A stretch of 64,000 nucleotides of DNA, taken from positions 558,001-622,000 of the forward strand of contig JAACJP010000019.1 in the NCBI GenBank assembly GCA_013368375.1, in the 5' to 3' direction. The notes under the pieces are model-generated. The model had not been told where the DNA came from. It made no database searches and saw only the letters and a program-made list of their open reading frames with translations. Shown one piece after another: positions 35,472 through 46,123 of this stretch (the stretch's first letter is position 1; each line of letters starts with the position of its first letter). The translations under genes and the position numbers were made by a program. Origin of the DNA: Tricholomella constricta (lineage: Eukaryota; Basidiomycota; Agaricomycetes; Agaricales; Lyophyllaceae).

Positions 35472-35818
35472 TGTTAGGACCTGTGTAGCACGCCGGTTAC
35501 AGAGTTATTCTGGAACCACCGAAGCGGACAGGCCTGACGTCCGTCAAGGAAGACGGCCTACGAAGGAGTATTCGGAGGTCGTGAGCGTTGACGGAGGTGT
35601 TCACCGGGGCTAATTCGAACGAACGAGCTCAAGTGATACGGGTGTGAAGCCAAATAGATTGAGAGAGAGAGAGAGAAACGAGAACGAGAATCGAGAACTA
35701 GTCTTAACAATAGGTAATATCGAGGTAAGGAGTCTGAAAAGAAGTGGTGCCATCATATATACGGTGGACGTGCGTGGGAAAGCGTAAGTGATTGCGAGTT
35801 TTAGGGGCGGTCGTGACA
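35472..35818 (-). repeat. G1a LTR (5' LTR with respect to gag-pol)
   Basis: 347 bp, TG...CA ends. Contains the TATA-like box at 35755-35761 and the segment complementary to the primer-binding site at 35715-35726. Followed by the second GATCC copy (35819-35823). Confidence 0.93.
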
Positions 35819-35823
35819 GATCC

Positions 35824-36773
35824 CCAGTACCAAGACCGACGCCACAGGCAATGCCCGCGACCAGAATCCAGTACACCCTTTCTCTAACATTCCTGAGAAC
35901 CGATACATCCCCCCTACCACGCGAAACTTAGCCGCCACGGAGAAGGCGAAAGCCGACAGTGCATACCGCACACAGGCGCCCATTACAGATCCAACCAAAT
36001 CAACGACTCTATTCGAACGCGCACTCGACGCCACCATACCGGTCACAGTTCGGGAACTCTGCGGGGTAGCGCCAGAGGTTCGCGGAAAGTTTAGGGAAGC
36101 TAATACACCGAAGCGTATCGTCGCCGGCAACCTCACAACGGTATACCAAGAAGTCCCCATGTCGGCGTTCATTGAGGAACTCGACGCACTACCTTGCGAA
36201 TCCAACAGCGACAACGCGACGCCACCGCCCGGAGCGCTAGTCACCGGCGACATCTACGACACGTATTACCAGACACTACTACCTGGCGAGCATCCGGACC
36301 GACTGATCGTCGCAATGGAATTGCATGCACTCAGATCGATCATGATAATGGTCGACGCGAGAGAACAGATAGAAAGCATCGTCGACAGCGGGTGCCAGAT
36401 CATAGCCATGTCGGAAGAAGTTTGCCATGGACTAGGGGTCAAATACGACCCAACTATAGTGCTGCAGATGCAATCAGCGAACGGAACAACTGACCCGTCG
36501 CTCGGTCTAGCACGAAACGTACCTTGTACGATAGGAGAGGTCACGCTCTACCTCCAAATGCACGTCATTCGCAATCCTGCATACGATATACTCCTCGGCC
36601 GCCCGTTCGACGTACTTACTTGCTCTAACGTGAAAACGAGATCCGCCGACGATACGATCATAACCATCACCGACCCGAACACTCGAGAGGTCATCGCGAT
36701 ACCGACCTTCGCGCGCGGACAACGTCGCCGCCCCAAGACCGACGTAAATTTTCGTATACTCTCGAGGAAATAA
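35824..36773 (+). pseudogene. Element A gag, 3' part with aspartic protease
   Basis: Continues the A gag frame after G1a. Contains the retropepsin motif 'IVDSGCQI' and the flap-distal 'DILLGRPF', so in family 1 the protease lies in the gag frame rather than in pol. It ends 'RILSRK' plus TAA. AAATTTT at 36746-36752 is in the correct phase for -1 shifting into pol. It is nearly the same as the corresponding part of copy B. The segment itself is intact but is cut off from its start by G1a and by the TGA at 24224. Confidence 0.87.
36746..36752 (+). promoter_or_regulatory. -1 frameshift heptamer A AAU UUU (element A)
   Basis: Gag phase A AAT TTT, seven codons before the gag stop. The -1 frame is open from here into pol. 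Same site in B at 46124-46130 (minus). Confidence 0.65.
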
Positions 36774-37320
36774 GTCGAGATCACGGCGATCTTGCACTCC
36801 TCCTCGAGTACGACCCACTAAGCTATACCCCGACTATCCTTTCTTTCTGCGAACTACCGACCGAATTTAATAGCGACGCCACCTACGACGCGCAACTAGC
36901 CTCACTCTACGTCGCGGCATCCGAACTAACCACACCAGCAATCGCCGACCAATCCGTTAATACCAGCTCTACCCCTCTTGAACGAACGACCCTCTGCACT
37001 ATTTTACCGAACAGCGAGCACCATAGTGGACGCCACACCCAATCCCTGACCAACGCCGCCACCGACGCCTTCGTTGTGAAAATTAAAGGCGTACAAACCA
37101 AAAAGAAGTACAAACCAGTAGCGCAAAAAGTGCGATCAATCATAGCAAGCTGTCCCGACCACTTCTGAATCGAACGCAAAATATTAGGCGATCCTCTCGT
37201 CAACATGCCGACCTTGGTTCCCAACCCGCCACCTTTTCAACCCACAGGCCGCTACACCCTAGAACCAAAGGAAGACCTAGACCGCGAACACCCGGACTTC
37301 CTAACACCCGCCGAACGCGC
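36753..37320 (+). pseudogene. Element A pol, 5' part
   Basis: Minus-one frame open after the gag heptamer; it reaches 'RSIIASCPDHF*IERKILG', where TGA (about 37168-37170) stands for the CGA (Arg) of copy B. It ends at 'LTPAERA' where B inserted. It resumes at 49941 after one copy of the GCGC duplication. Confidence 0.82.
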
Positions 37321-38364
37321 TGATAGAGCTAGAAGGCCTGTAGGTGCTGCGCACAACAACAAAACAACTAACAACTATGGGGGGCGAGAAATGTTAAAAG
37401 TTCCCAAACACGCGAGTGTGCAGGGCTTGTAAGGGTTGTTTGACGAAGGTAAGAGACGATCCGACTCGTAGCCAGTCGAACCGACAACAACGCGACGGGG
37501 GTGATGGTACGCGACGTTCCCGAGTGGAACGGGTCGGCGACGCGACTTTGGATGTCGGCCGTGCGACAACGAGACGAACGAGGTTAATATGGAGAACTCA
37601 CGGGTTCGGGCGACGAGTACGAGGCGACAGAGACGGCAGTTACGAGATTTACGACAGTGGCGATGATTTATACGACGAGGACGGTGCAGAGACGACAGAG
37701 ACGACGGTTTCGAGCTATTCACTCTGAGTGTGAGGGAAAATACGGGCTGTAATTCACTGGGGGAGCAGGTAATACATGGGTACGTTTTTATACTATACGA
37801 CCGACTCGCCTCGCGCGAGCCGGCGAAGCAGGTGTTTTACTGGTTTATTGGGAGAAGCGCCGCCAAGCTTGGTACCGCGCGACGCTTTTTAGAGAGTGTG
37901 GCGCTCTTTGGCTCGGCAAAGGGGGCTTTTGATCGGCTCGAGGCGTCGGGTCGGATGTATGATCGGTGGTGGCTTTGCGATCGGTAGTGGCTCTTGGGTG
38001 CGGAACTCCGTAGTACGGCCGGATCCTTCCTGCGACTGGCTGGGCAACGGCGTTTCCTAGGGTCATTTCAAATCGGGTTTGGTTGTCGCCGGGTGGAGAC
38101 CTTGGCATCCGAACGTGCGCGGTCGTTGACAGGTTATACGGTGTTCCGTGCTCCGTGCGCCCAGAGAGGAGAACTGGCGTTTCAAGTTACTTTGTTTCTT
38201 GGTCGGTGCGTCGGTCGTTTGGTCGTATTGCCGGTCGGTCGGTCGTATTGTCAGTCGGTCGGTTTAGCGCTTTGGTCGCATTCGGGACCGCGTTCGTCGT
38301 GGCGCAGCGGTTGATGTCCGTATTATGGGCAGGTTCGGTGTACAGCGCGGGACGGTGCTCATCA
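37321..38364 (-). repeat. Element B LTR (3' with respect to gag-pol)
   Basis: 1044 bp, TGATAGAGC...GGTGCTCATCA. Holds GTCGGTCG-rich microsatellite-like sequence near 38190-38270. Confidence 0.95.
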
Positions 38365-38365
38365 T

Positions 38366-38402
38366 CTCCTCCTTACTTGAAATACCGACTGTCCCCAGTC
38401 GG
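38366..38402. promoter_or_regulatory. Polypurine tract and CCG...CGG palindrome (module 1)
   Basis: CTCCTCCTTACTTG (38366-38379; minus strand CAAGTAAGGAGGAG) abuts the LTR and fits the polypurine tract. CCGACTG-TCCC-CAGTCGG follows at 38385-38402, a perfect 7-bp-arm hairpin that is also CCG-N12-CGG. The same module recurs before the other family-1 antisense genes. Confidence 0.75.
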
Positions 38403-38525
38403 TCCCGTGCATCGGTCAGGGGGTGTACGTCTTGGAAAAGGAGGGCAGGGATAGGAGGAGGTGGCGGTGCCGACGTGCTGGCGATATATATATATCTAGG
38501 TTCTTTGTTTGGTTTACCCATCTTT

Positions 38526-39767
38526 ATGTCGAGACCTCCTGCCGATCTTCAGCGTACTCTCCGCTTCTTGGGACGAGACTGGGACGAATGGCAATCGCTG
38601 TCGGCCGACTCGCCTCGTTACGCGCGTACCCGCGTGCTGCAGTACTTGTCAAACAGCGTCGGAGTGCTTAGGTCGCCGGCAGCTAGCCCCTGGCGTTGGA
38701 TGTGGCGCGACGAGGAAGAGGCATTGTCCAACATATGGTCTGCGATCGGGCCCGACCCCGAATGGTCCGAGCGGTTCGCGGATCTTCAACCGAGTGTACG
38801 TTCGCTCTTTGCTTATCGGGTCGTTTCTGCAGGGTACTAACGCGCTAGTTGGTAGCCTGATTACCCCCAACGAGAGACGGTCGCTCGAGAGCGTATGCGC
38901 GCCGCCTCTGCTGGAGAAGAGGCAGAGTCTGTCGTCGAGATCTCCGGGGAGTCGGTCCTGGCGGCACAGGGGAGGCGACATGGTTTATGGCTGGAGCGTC
39001 TTGAGGAATTTAAGAAGGAGTACCCTGAGCATTACACTCGTAGCGAAGCGGTAAGTCGTCGGTCCTTGCGTAGCCTTGTTTTCTGCTCATTCGTTGGCTA
39101 GTGCGATCGTTGCGTGAGCTACGCTTTGGACTGCGTTCAGCGTATCGATATCGATGCTTGCGCGGTCTGCGAGATTCGATCCAGGCGATGCGAGACAAAC
39201 AAGGTGGGGTCGTTTCGGCCGGCTCCACACCAGTTTGTGTCGTGCTCAGCCGAGGAACACTCTTGCGATGCGTGCACGCCACCGTTGGGTGACGGCGTTC
39301 GTTCGCCCGATCTGGCGAGGGTCGCTCGGCGCCTTGTCGTGACTCGTTCCGCAGGTTCGGCGGACCGGGACGCGGGTTTCTTTTATCAGGGTCCGTTGCT
39401 TCGCCTCGACGATCTCCTCCATAACGAAGATTTGCGTGGCCTAGGCTCCACCCAGCCGTTGTCGGTTATTTCGCGGTTCGGTCTTGCGGATGTAGATCGG
39501 GCGCTGTCGGCGCGCACCGTTTTCTTGCGCACTTTGGTCCAGGAAGCTCAAGTTCTCGAATCGCGCCAAGAGATTATGCGTTCGTCGGCTCGTCAGCTTT
39601 ACCAGCAGGTCGCGTCTACGTCGACGGCTCTTGACTTGCTCCAGGCCCGGCGCGCAGAGTTAGTGGGAGCGTCTGCGATGGATAATTCGAGAAGTGGGGG
39701 TAGCGGCAGTGGAAGCGGTGCCGTTGGTGGCGTACGCGACGATGGTGGCGAAGGTTCGTCCTCCTGA
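38526..39767 (+). CDS. Antisense gene 1 of element B: Zn2Cys6-like protein (376 aa)
   Basis: Exons 38526-38795, 38856-39050 and 39102-39767. Intron 1 (60 nt) has GTACGT, a TACTAAC branch site and TAG; intron 2 has GTAAGT and TAG; all junctions are phase 0. The N-terminal domain (about residues 1-90) starts 'MSRPPADLQRTL' with 'WDEWQSL' and 'DPEWSERFADLQ', shared with the other family-1 antisense genes. Exon 3 opens with CDRC-x6-C-x8-C-x2-C-x6-C, exact Zn2Cys6 spacing. The C-terminal domain has 'FGLADVDRAL' and 'LVQEAQVLESRQEI', then a Gly/Ser tail. Probably a nuclear DNA-binding protein; function in the element unknown. Intact. Confidence 0.83.
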
Positions 39768-40164
39768 CTTCCGGTCTGGCGTGTTGTCCGGTCGGGTTGC
39801 GCTCGTTGTCGGTCGCGTATTCTGTATATACCCGGTTTTGTCGTGCGGGCCCTAAAATTGGGTCGTTCTTTATAATCTGGGCTTTTCGTTTTAAGTGGCG
39901 CATGTCAGTTCGCCGTGTTGGTCGGTTTTATCATCGGCGGTGTCGGTTACTGGCGTCGGCCGCCGCTCGACCCGCAGGTCATGTCTCCTCCTTACTTGAA
40001 AAGCCGACTGCCCTCAGTCGGTCCGGGGTCCGGTTGAGGAAATTCTAGAACCCGGCGCGTGTGTGGCGTGAGATGGCGGTGGCGGTGCCACCGAATTTGA
40101 CGGCGCGTCCTGGCTTGTTTAAAGTGACGGCTTCCTGTTCGGTTCCTGTTGCCTTTCAACCACC
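39768..40164. promoter_or_regulatory. Spacer with second polypurine/palindrome module
   Basis: About 400 bases between the two antisense genes. Carries CTCCTCCTTACTTG at 39983-39996 and CCGACTG-CCCT-CAGTCGG at 40002-40019, a repeat of module 1 although no LTR is adjacent. Probably the promoter of antisense gene 2. Confidence 0.65.
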
Positions 40165-41993
40165 ATGGCTGCTGTCGCTGTCTCCGACTTCAAGCGCGTC
40201 CTGCGATACCTGACCACGGACTACGTCCGGTGGTGCCAACTTCCCACTGACGCCACTCGCGAAGAGCGCCTCGAGGCGCTGGAGGACATCCGGGACGGCC
40301 TGGCCGCGCTGCGCACCCAACCGGCAGGCCCTGGGCGGTTGGAATGGCGGGAGGAGCAGGACGCGCTGACCTTCTTGTGGTCGCGCATTAAGGACGATGA
40401 AGAGTGGAGAGAAAAATTTGCGGCTCTGGAACCTGAGGTGCGTCCGGTCGTGTTCGTTGGCGTACAGGTAGCTCGACTGGGTTCGGCCTTTTTGCAGGAC
40501 GAGTACACCCGCCGACGTCGCGAGCGACGTTTACTGTCTGAAATTTCGCGAGGCGCCGACACTGCGCCACTGCCCGTTCCTGAGAGGCCTGGAGGCGGAC
40601 CGCCAGTCGAGACGGTGTCTGCGGCGGCAACGGAGGCGGAGCAGGCGCACAGTAGTGGGGAGGCGACCATACCGCCGGTCGTGGGGGAGGCGTCAGGTAG
40701 CGGTCTCGCGGCGCCTCCGCTCAAAGGGAAAGGCAAGCCGCCTCACTTCACCGCTCGTATGTCTGTCGGTGGTGGGCCCCGGGCCGCTAGCGACGCCGGT
40801 GTCGAGGTACGTTCGTCTAGCCGTGTTTTCGCGTCAGGTTGCTAATGCCAGACAGGCTGTTCGGCCATCGCCGCGGGCTCGTCGTGTGCGTGAGTCCTCC
40901 TGGCGCCTGGGGCTTGTCTTTAGTCCCGTCAATGGTATGCCACTGACGAGCTTGGTAGGTACGACGCCCGCGGCTGCTGGACAGGGTGAGGCGACTTCGT
41001 CGGGTCGTAAGCGCAAACGCGACGTCGCCGACGACGGGGAAGGATCGGTAGTGGAGGTCCCCGAGGAGGAACTAGGGAAGGGTAAGAGGAAGCGGCGCAC
41101 GACCGACAAGTGGCTCGGGCGCCTCGAGGACTTTAAAAAGGAGTGCCCTCACCACGTGGTGCGCGAGGTGGCGGTAGGTTACCGGTATGGTCGATGTTGT
41201 CTTCGGGTACTGACTTCGACTAGTGTGACCGTTGCGTGGACTCTGGCGTCGACTGCCTCCAGAAGCCTGGTGTCAGTCCCTGCGCTCTTTGCAAGATCCA
41301 CGCCAAGAAGTGCGAGACGACGCGCGACGGCGTCCCCATCGACGTTCCCAGGGCCTCTGGTTCGCGATTGCGGCGCAGAAATATATCGCGCCCTACCGTC
41401 GAGGATGTCGAGGAGGGAAGCCCCCCGTAGCGCCCGCGGCCGTGGCGCGCCGCTCCCCTCAGCCGTTTTTGGTGGATCCCCTGGAGCGCGAGCGGGAACT
41501 AGCGGCGACCGCTCATCGCCTTGCGATGCTGCAGGCCGCTGGCTCTGCCGGAATGGGAGCGGGCTTCTTGACGCAGGGACCGTTTCCTCAAGCGGAGGCC
41601 TTGCTTCGCAATGAGGACCTGGATGGCCTGGGCTACATGGCCTCGACAGCGATGATAGACGATTTCAGTCTGGCCGACGTCGATCGTGCTCTGTTTTCGC
41701 GCCACGCTTTCCTTCGGGTCCTGGTACAGGAAGCGCAAGTTCTGCAGTCCCAGCAAAAGGTAACGAGGTGGTCGCTCCGACAAATCTACCTGCAAGTCGA
41801 AGGTACGGCGGACGCGTTGAGGTTGTTGAGGGAGCGGCGCGCGGCGCTGCTTGAGGACGCGGCGGGTGAGTCCGACTCCAGTGAAGGGAGCGCGGTGAGC
41901 ACCGACGACGAGGATGCCGAGGGCGATGGCGAGAGCAACGGAGCCGGGGAGGGCGGCGACGGGATTGAGGGCGGTGACGTCGTGATGGGGTGA
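40165..41993 (+). CDS. Antisense gene 2 of element B: Zn2Cys6-like protein
   Basis: Paralogue of antisense gene 1 in tandem. Proposed exons are 40165-40437, 40498-40806, 40856-41173 and 41224-41993. Introns 1 (60 nt) and 3 are placed by homology. A further 69-nt stop-free GTGAGT...GTAG segment inside exon 3 may also be an intron. Domains: N-terminal region with 'DYVRWCQLP' and 'DEEWREKFAALEPE'; 'RRRRERR'; 'KGKRKRRTTDKW' (basic, nuclear-signal-like) with 'LGRLEDFKKECP'. Exon 4 opens with CDRC-x6-C-x8-C-x2-C-x6-C. The C-terminal 'FSLADVDRAL' region lies in a different frame from the Cys motif (change between about 41300 and 41430). A missed intron or one indel must be assumed. The acidic tail ends 'GGDVVMG'. 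Confidence 0.68.
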
Positions 41994-42359
41994 GCGAGCT
42001 TCGCGGGGTGTCGGTTGGCTTTGAGCGCGCTTGGTATCTTGGTCGTGCGCTCAGCCGCGTTTTATATTTTGTTGTGGTTCTGTGCTGGGGTGGTCCTAAT
42101 GGACCACCATGTAATATATACTGGCGTTCGGCAATGTTTTTCTTTGGTGTGCTAAGTGGCGACAGAGTCGGAAAGAGTGATTGAGTGGAGTTTTGTTAAG
42201 TCTGAACATAGTGAATCGTAAACCCGATCGGTGGTCGGTAATAGGTCGGCACTGAAAAAAAAGGCATAGGTCGTCGGTATATTCGGTCGGTCGAACGGTG
42301 TGTGTCGGTGAGAAGGGTGCTGATTAAAAGGGAGGGTATATGGTTTCGCGGGATGGCGA
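41994..42359. terminator. Convergent 3' region between antisense gene 2 and pol (B)
   Basis: About 365 bases with an A8 run at 42255-42262. No gene. Equivalent to the T-run regions of family 2 and the A18 region of element A (53398-53415). Confidence 0.4.
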
Positions 42360-45300
42360 TTAGTTCTGCTCTTCTTCCGACTCCGAGTCGTCGCTTACGA
42401 CTTCGGGTCGGTCTTCATCGTCGGTGATCGTCGTCGCCTCTAGTTCTCGGAGTCGTTTGGTGTCTATGTCTAGCGCGCTATCGGGTAGGAGGATATTATT
42501 TCGCGCGAAGTAGGGGGTGAGTCGGAACGCTGCTACAGGCCGGTGTAAGACGGTGCCATCCAATTCGCAGAGGATGTAGGCGCCTCCACGGTTGCGTGAG
42601 ATCACAACGAGCGGACCTAGGTATCTAGGTCGCATTTTGCGGTTGAGCGACTTCTCGATTTTCGTGTTGCGCATGAGGATGAGGTCTCCGCGTTTAAAGT
42701 TATGGTCGCGCAAGGTTCTGGCGTGTTGAAGCTCAAAGCGAATCGCCGCTTGTCGTCGCGCCGCGTATACGTCTGAATGCAGTCGCTCTAGGTCGGTCGT
42801 TCGTTTTTGTAGGGCGATCGCGCGACGTGTCAAGAGGTCGGTGGAGGACAGGATTGAGTCGGGTGGCGGTTGGAGGTACGTGGCTTCGACGATATCGAGT
42901 GGCAGGAGGGGCTGCGTGCCTGTCGCAGCGTAGTAGGGGGAACATCCCATTCGTTTGCGGATTGTGACGCGTTCCGCCCAGAAAACGGAGTAGGCGGCTT
43001 GCGACCATTTATTTTCGATTCCGTCGGCGGCTTTGAAAAGAGATTGCCGGACGTCGAAGTGGGATCGCTCGACTAGCCCGTTGGCTCTAGAGTTGTAACC
43101 TGAGATCCGAATGTTGTGTATGTGGTATTTCTTTGTGAGGTGTTCGGCGGCTTTGATGAAGGCTGGGCCGTTGTCGGTTACGATTTCGCGCAGTCCGCCC
43201 CACCGGCAGATGACATCCTCGTACATCCAGTCACCAATGGTGCGACTGTTTTCTTTTCGGAGCGCGCGCCATTCCGGAAAGTGGATTAAGGAGCAGCGCC
43301 CTTGTACGATGTATTTAAAACCGTTCGACGCCGGTAGGTGCATAGTGTCGATGTACATTTTCGCGAATAGTGGCGCAGGTGTCGCAACGACCGGGGGGAC
43401 CAGGACCTTGGTCGTTTGTTGGATCTGGCATATGTGACATGTCTTTACGAACCACACGACGTCGGCCTGCACATTAGGCCACCAGAAGCGTTCGAGCAAG
43501 GTTGCGCGTGTCGCGTAGAAGCGTTTGTGTCCGAGGTTGTCGTGGACCGATCGTAGAATCTCTAATCGCGCGCTGGGGCGGGCGACTAGTTTATGTGCGC
43601 CTTGGCTGTCTCTTCTCCAGAGTCGTGTTCCGTCTAGGAAGAATCCGGTGGCGTATCGAATGAAAGTGGCGTATTGATCGTCGGACATGCCTTCTGGTCG
43701 TTCTAGGTTGGTCAACCATTGTCTAACAGCGTCTATGCGTTGGTCTTGGGCTTTAGCGACGTCGGTTCTGGGCACGTCGTCGTATGACAAGTCAGTCGAA
43801 TTCGCATTTGGGTCGGTTATTCCTGTATCGTCGTCGGTACGGATTCTGGGTTGTCGTGGGGGGTCGGCTGCGAGTTCGTGAGTCGTTGAGTCTGGTGGTA
43901 CCGCGTCCGTGTATACTGCCACCATCTCCTCCTTACTTGAGATCTGAGCCATAGCGAAGATCTGGCACACATGTAATGGCGACGGCGGCTGTGGCAGCGG
44001 TTGAATAATGTGCATGAGTCCTTGCATCCGGTCAACCCAATCTTCGAAGTCGGCTTCTTCTGCGTCATAGTTGTCGGCTGGATCGTCGGGTTGTCGTGGG
44101 CGCCGGGACAAACCGTCGGGTCCATGGAACGTGCCTTTAACATGGACAAGTTCGAAGTGGAACATGAGGACAGATACGATCCACCTGTTTATGGAAGCTG
44201 ACGGCTGGATGTCGGGGTTGGAGAGCATTCCTTTAATGTAGCGCGCGTCGACTTCGACGACCAAGTTGCGGACGCCTATAACGTACAGTCGTAACGCGCC
44301 AAGCGCCCGAAATAGGCCGTAAAATTCGAGTTTTGGTTGAGAGAACCGTGATTCGCGGTCGTTCAGTGTAATGGAACCGAACCGATTGTATCTGCGTCGT
44401 TTCCGATCGACGGGGTTGGCTTGACAGAGGTAGAATCCGACTGCTATGTGGGAAGTGTCGACGGCCAGGATGACGGGGTCGTCCGAGGCGTAGTCGATGG
44501 GCACGAGGGGTTTCGCTTCTGCGATCGCCTCGACGATGTCGCGCTGCGCTGCGATCTGGTCGGGGCCGAACTCGAAGACTGCATCCTTGCGGGTTAGTTT
44601 TACGAGGTGGTGTGCGCGATGAGCAAAGTTTTTGACGAATATCCTTAGTACTCCGACCGTTCCTAAAAACGCGCGTAACTCTGATAGGGTGGCGCACGAC
44701 TTCCAATTACGTAGTAAAGCGAGTCGGTCCGCGTCGGGTATGCGACCATTGGGCGTGCAGACGTGTCCGAGGACTTTAAATTGTGGGGCGCATAAAGTCA
44801 GCTTCTTGCCGGAGAAGGTGCCGCCGCAGTACTTCATGCGCTGGAGGATTCGGTTAACGTTGTTGAAAAACTCCCAGATCGCGAATCGCACATCGGCATT
44901 GTCGGGGTGTGTTTTCGGCAATCCTGTGTCCGGGTCGGGGTACCAAGTTGCTGGTCCCTTTATAGCAGCGTCGTCGATATAAGGCAGTGTATAGTCCGGG
45001 ATCTCCGGTTGCAGGATGTGAGTGACGTCGTCGTGGAAGATTGGGACGGAGTTGGTCCAGCCCATAGGTAAGGTGACTAGGCGTAACGCGCCGAAAGGTG
45101 TTTGGAAAGTGGTAAGGTCGCGCGACGATGGTGCGATTAGCCGTTCGTCGTAGCCGACAAACAGGTCTAACATTGCGCCACAAATGCGACCGGCGAATTG
45201 TTCAGCGACATGGTCTGGTATCGGAGTGACACCCGAGTGTCGGATGGTTACTCGGTTGAGCGGTTCGAGGCTGTGGACGAGGCGGAATTTGCCATTTTTC

Positions 45301-46123
45301 TTTAGAGTGCAAAACCAACGCGATCGGTAGCTGGAGTTGGACGGTTCGTAAACGCCGGCGGCGAGTTTAGTTTTGATAATGTCGCAAACTTCATCGTAGA
45401 TGCCAGGCGGTATGGGGATATTTCGTTCGATCCAGGGTGTATGTGCAACGACCGGGATATCGATAGGGGGAAAGAAATCCGATCGAAAACTACCGCGTTC
45501 GGAATCGTCCCATGCGAAAGCGAGATTCTGCTTACACATGAGGTCGTGCATAATTGCTCGTTCGGAGGGCGTTAAGAAGTCTGGGTGTTCACGGTCTAAG
45601 TCGTTTTTTCGCTCTAGAGTGTAGCGGCCGGTGGGTTGGAAAGGTGGCGGGTTGGGGAGCAGAGTCGGCATGTCGGCGAGAGGGTCGCCCAATATTTTGC
45701 GCTCGATGCGGAAGTGGTCGGGACAACTTGCTATGATCGATCGCACTTTTTGCGCTACTGGTTTGTACTTCTTTTTGGTTTGTACGCCTTTGATTTTCAC
45801 AACGAAGGCGTCGGTGGCGGCGTTGGTCAGGGATTGGGTGTGGCGTCCACTATGGCGCTCGTTGTTCGGTAAAATAGTGCAGAGGGTCGTTCGTTCCAGA
45901 GGGGCAGAGTTGGTATTAACGGATTGGTCGGCGATTGCTGGTGTGGTTAGTTCGGATGCCGCGACGTAGAGTGAGGCTAGTTGCGCGTCGTAGGTGGCGT
46001 CGCTATTAAATTCGGTTGGTAGTTCGCAGAAAGAAAGGACAGTCGGGGTATAGCTTAGTGGGTCGTACTCGAGGAGGAGTGCAAGATCGCCGTGATCTCG
46101 ACTTATTTCCTCGAGAGTATACG
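42360..46123 (-). CDS. pol: Element B Pol: reverse transcriptase, RNase H, integrase
   Basis: Minus-strand frame open from the gag heptamer to the stop at 42360; ATG-less at its start, so it is expressed most likely by -1 shift. Reverse transcriptase has 'FRLVHSLEPLNRVT' and YIDD at 44970-44981. The palm segment reads 'LDLFVGYDERLIAPSSRDLT' rather than the usual LDLxxGYHQI. RNase H is 'VILAVDTSHIAVGFYL'. The integrase zinc region is 'HDNLGHKRFYATRATLLERF' and 'CHICQIQQ'; core residues are in 'MYIDTMHLP', 'IVTDNGPAF' and 'NGLVERSH'. The C-terminus is acidic, with no chromodomain seen. The protease is in gag. About 1,146 residues from the first alternative start (45800) plus about 108 before it. 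No lesion. Confidence 0.93.
43926..43939 (-). promoter_or_regulatory. Internal polypurine-tract copy within pol (B)
   Basis: Minus strand CAAGTAAGGAGGAG is identical to the tract beside the 3' LTR and sits in the pol coding sequence at 'AQISSKEEMVAV'. Element A keeps it with one change at 51557-51570. Resembles a central polypurine tract. Confidence 0.5.

Larger units (their letters stand above)
25329..35818 (-). mobile_element. G1a: complete Ty3-type chromovirus (family 2) with an antisense gene
   Basis: Two 347-bp LTRs (25329-25675 and 35472-35818, one difference noticed) flank gag and pol on the minus strand and one spliced gene on the plus strand. The 5-bp duplication GATCC lies at 25324-25328 and 35819-35823, and removing the element rejoins element A gag. 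Polypurine tract, gag, pol and the antisense gene all look intact, so the copy is young and may be functional. It falls with chromodomain-bearing Tf1/sushi-like elements by its self-priming layout and pol C-terminus. Confidence 0.93.

Noticed and set aside
38190..38270. Regular GTCGGTCG-type repeats that might suggest a CRISPR-like array.
   Set aside because: Microsatellite-like repetition inside an LTR of a eukaryotic element, without distinct spacers.
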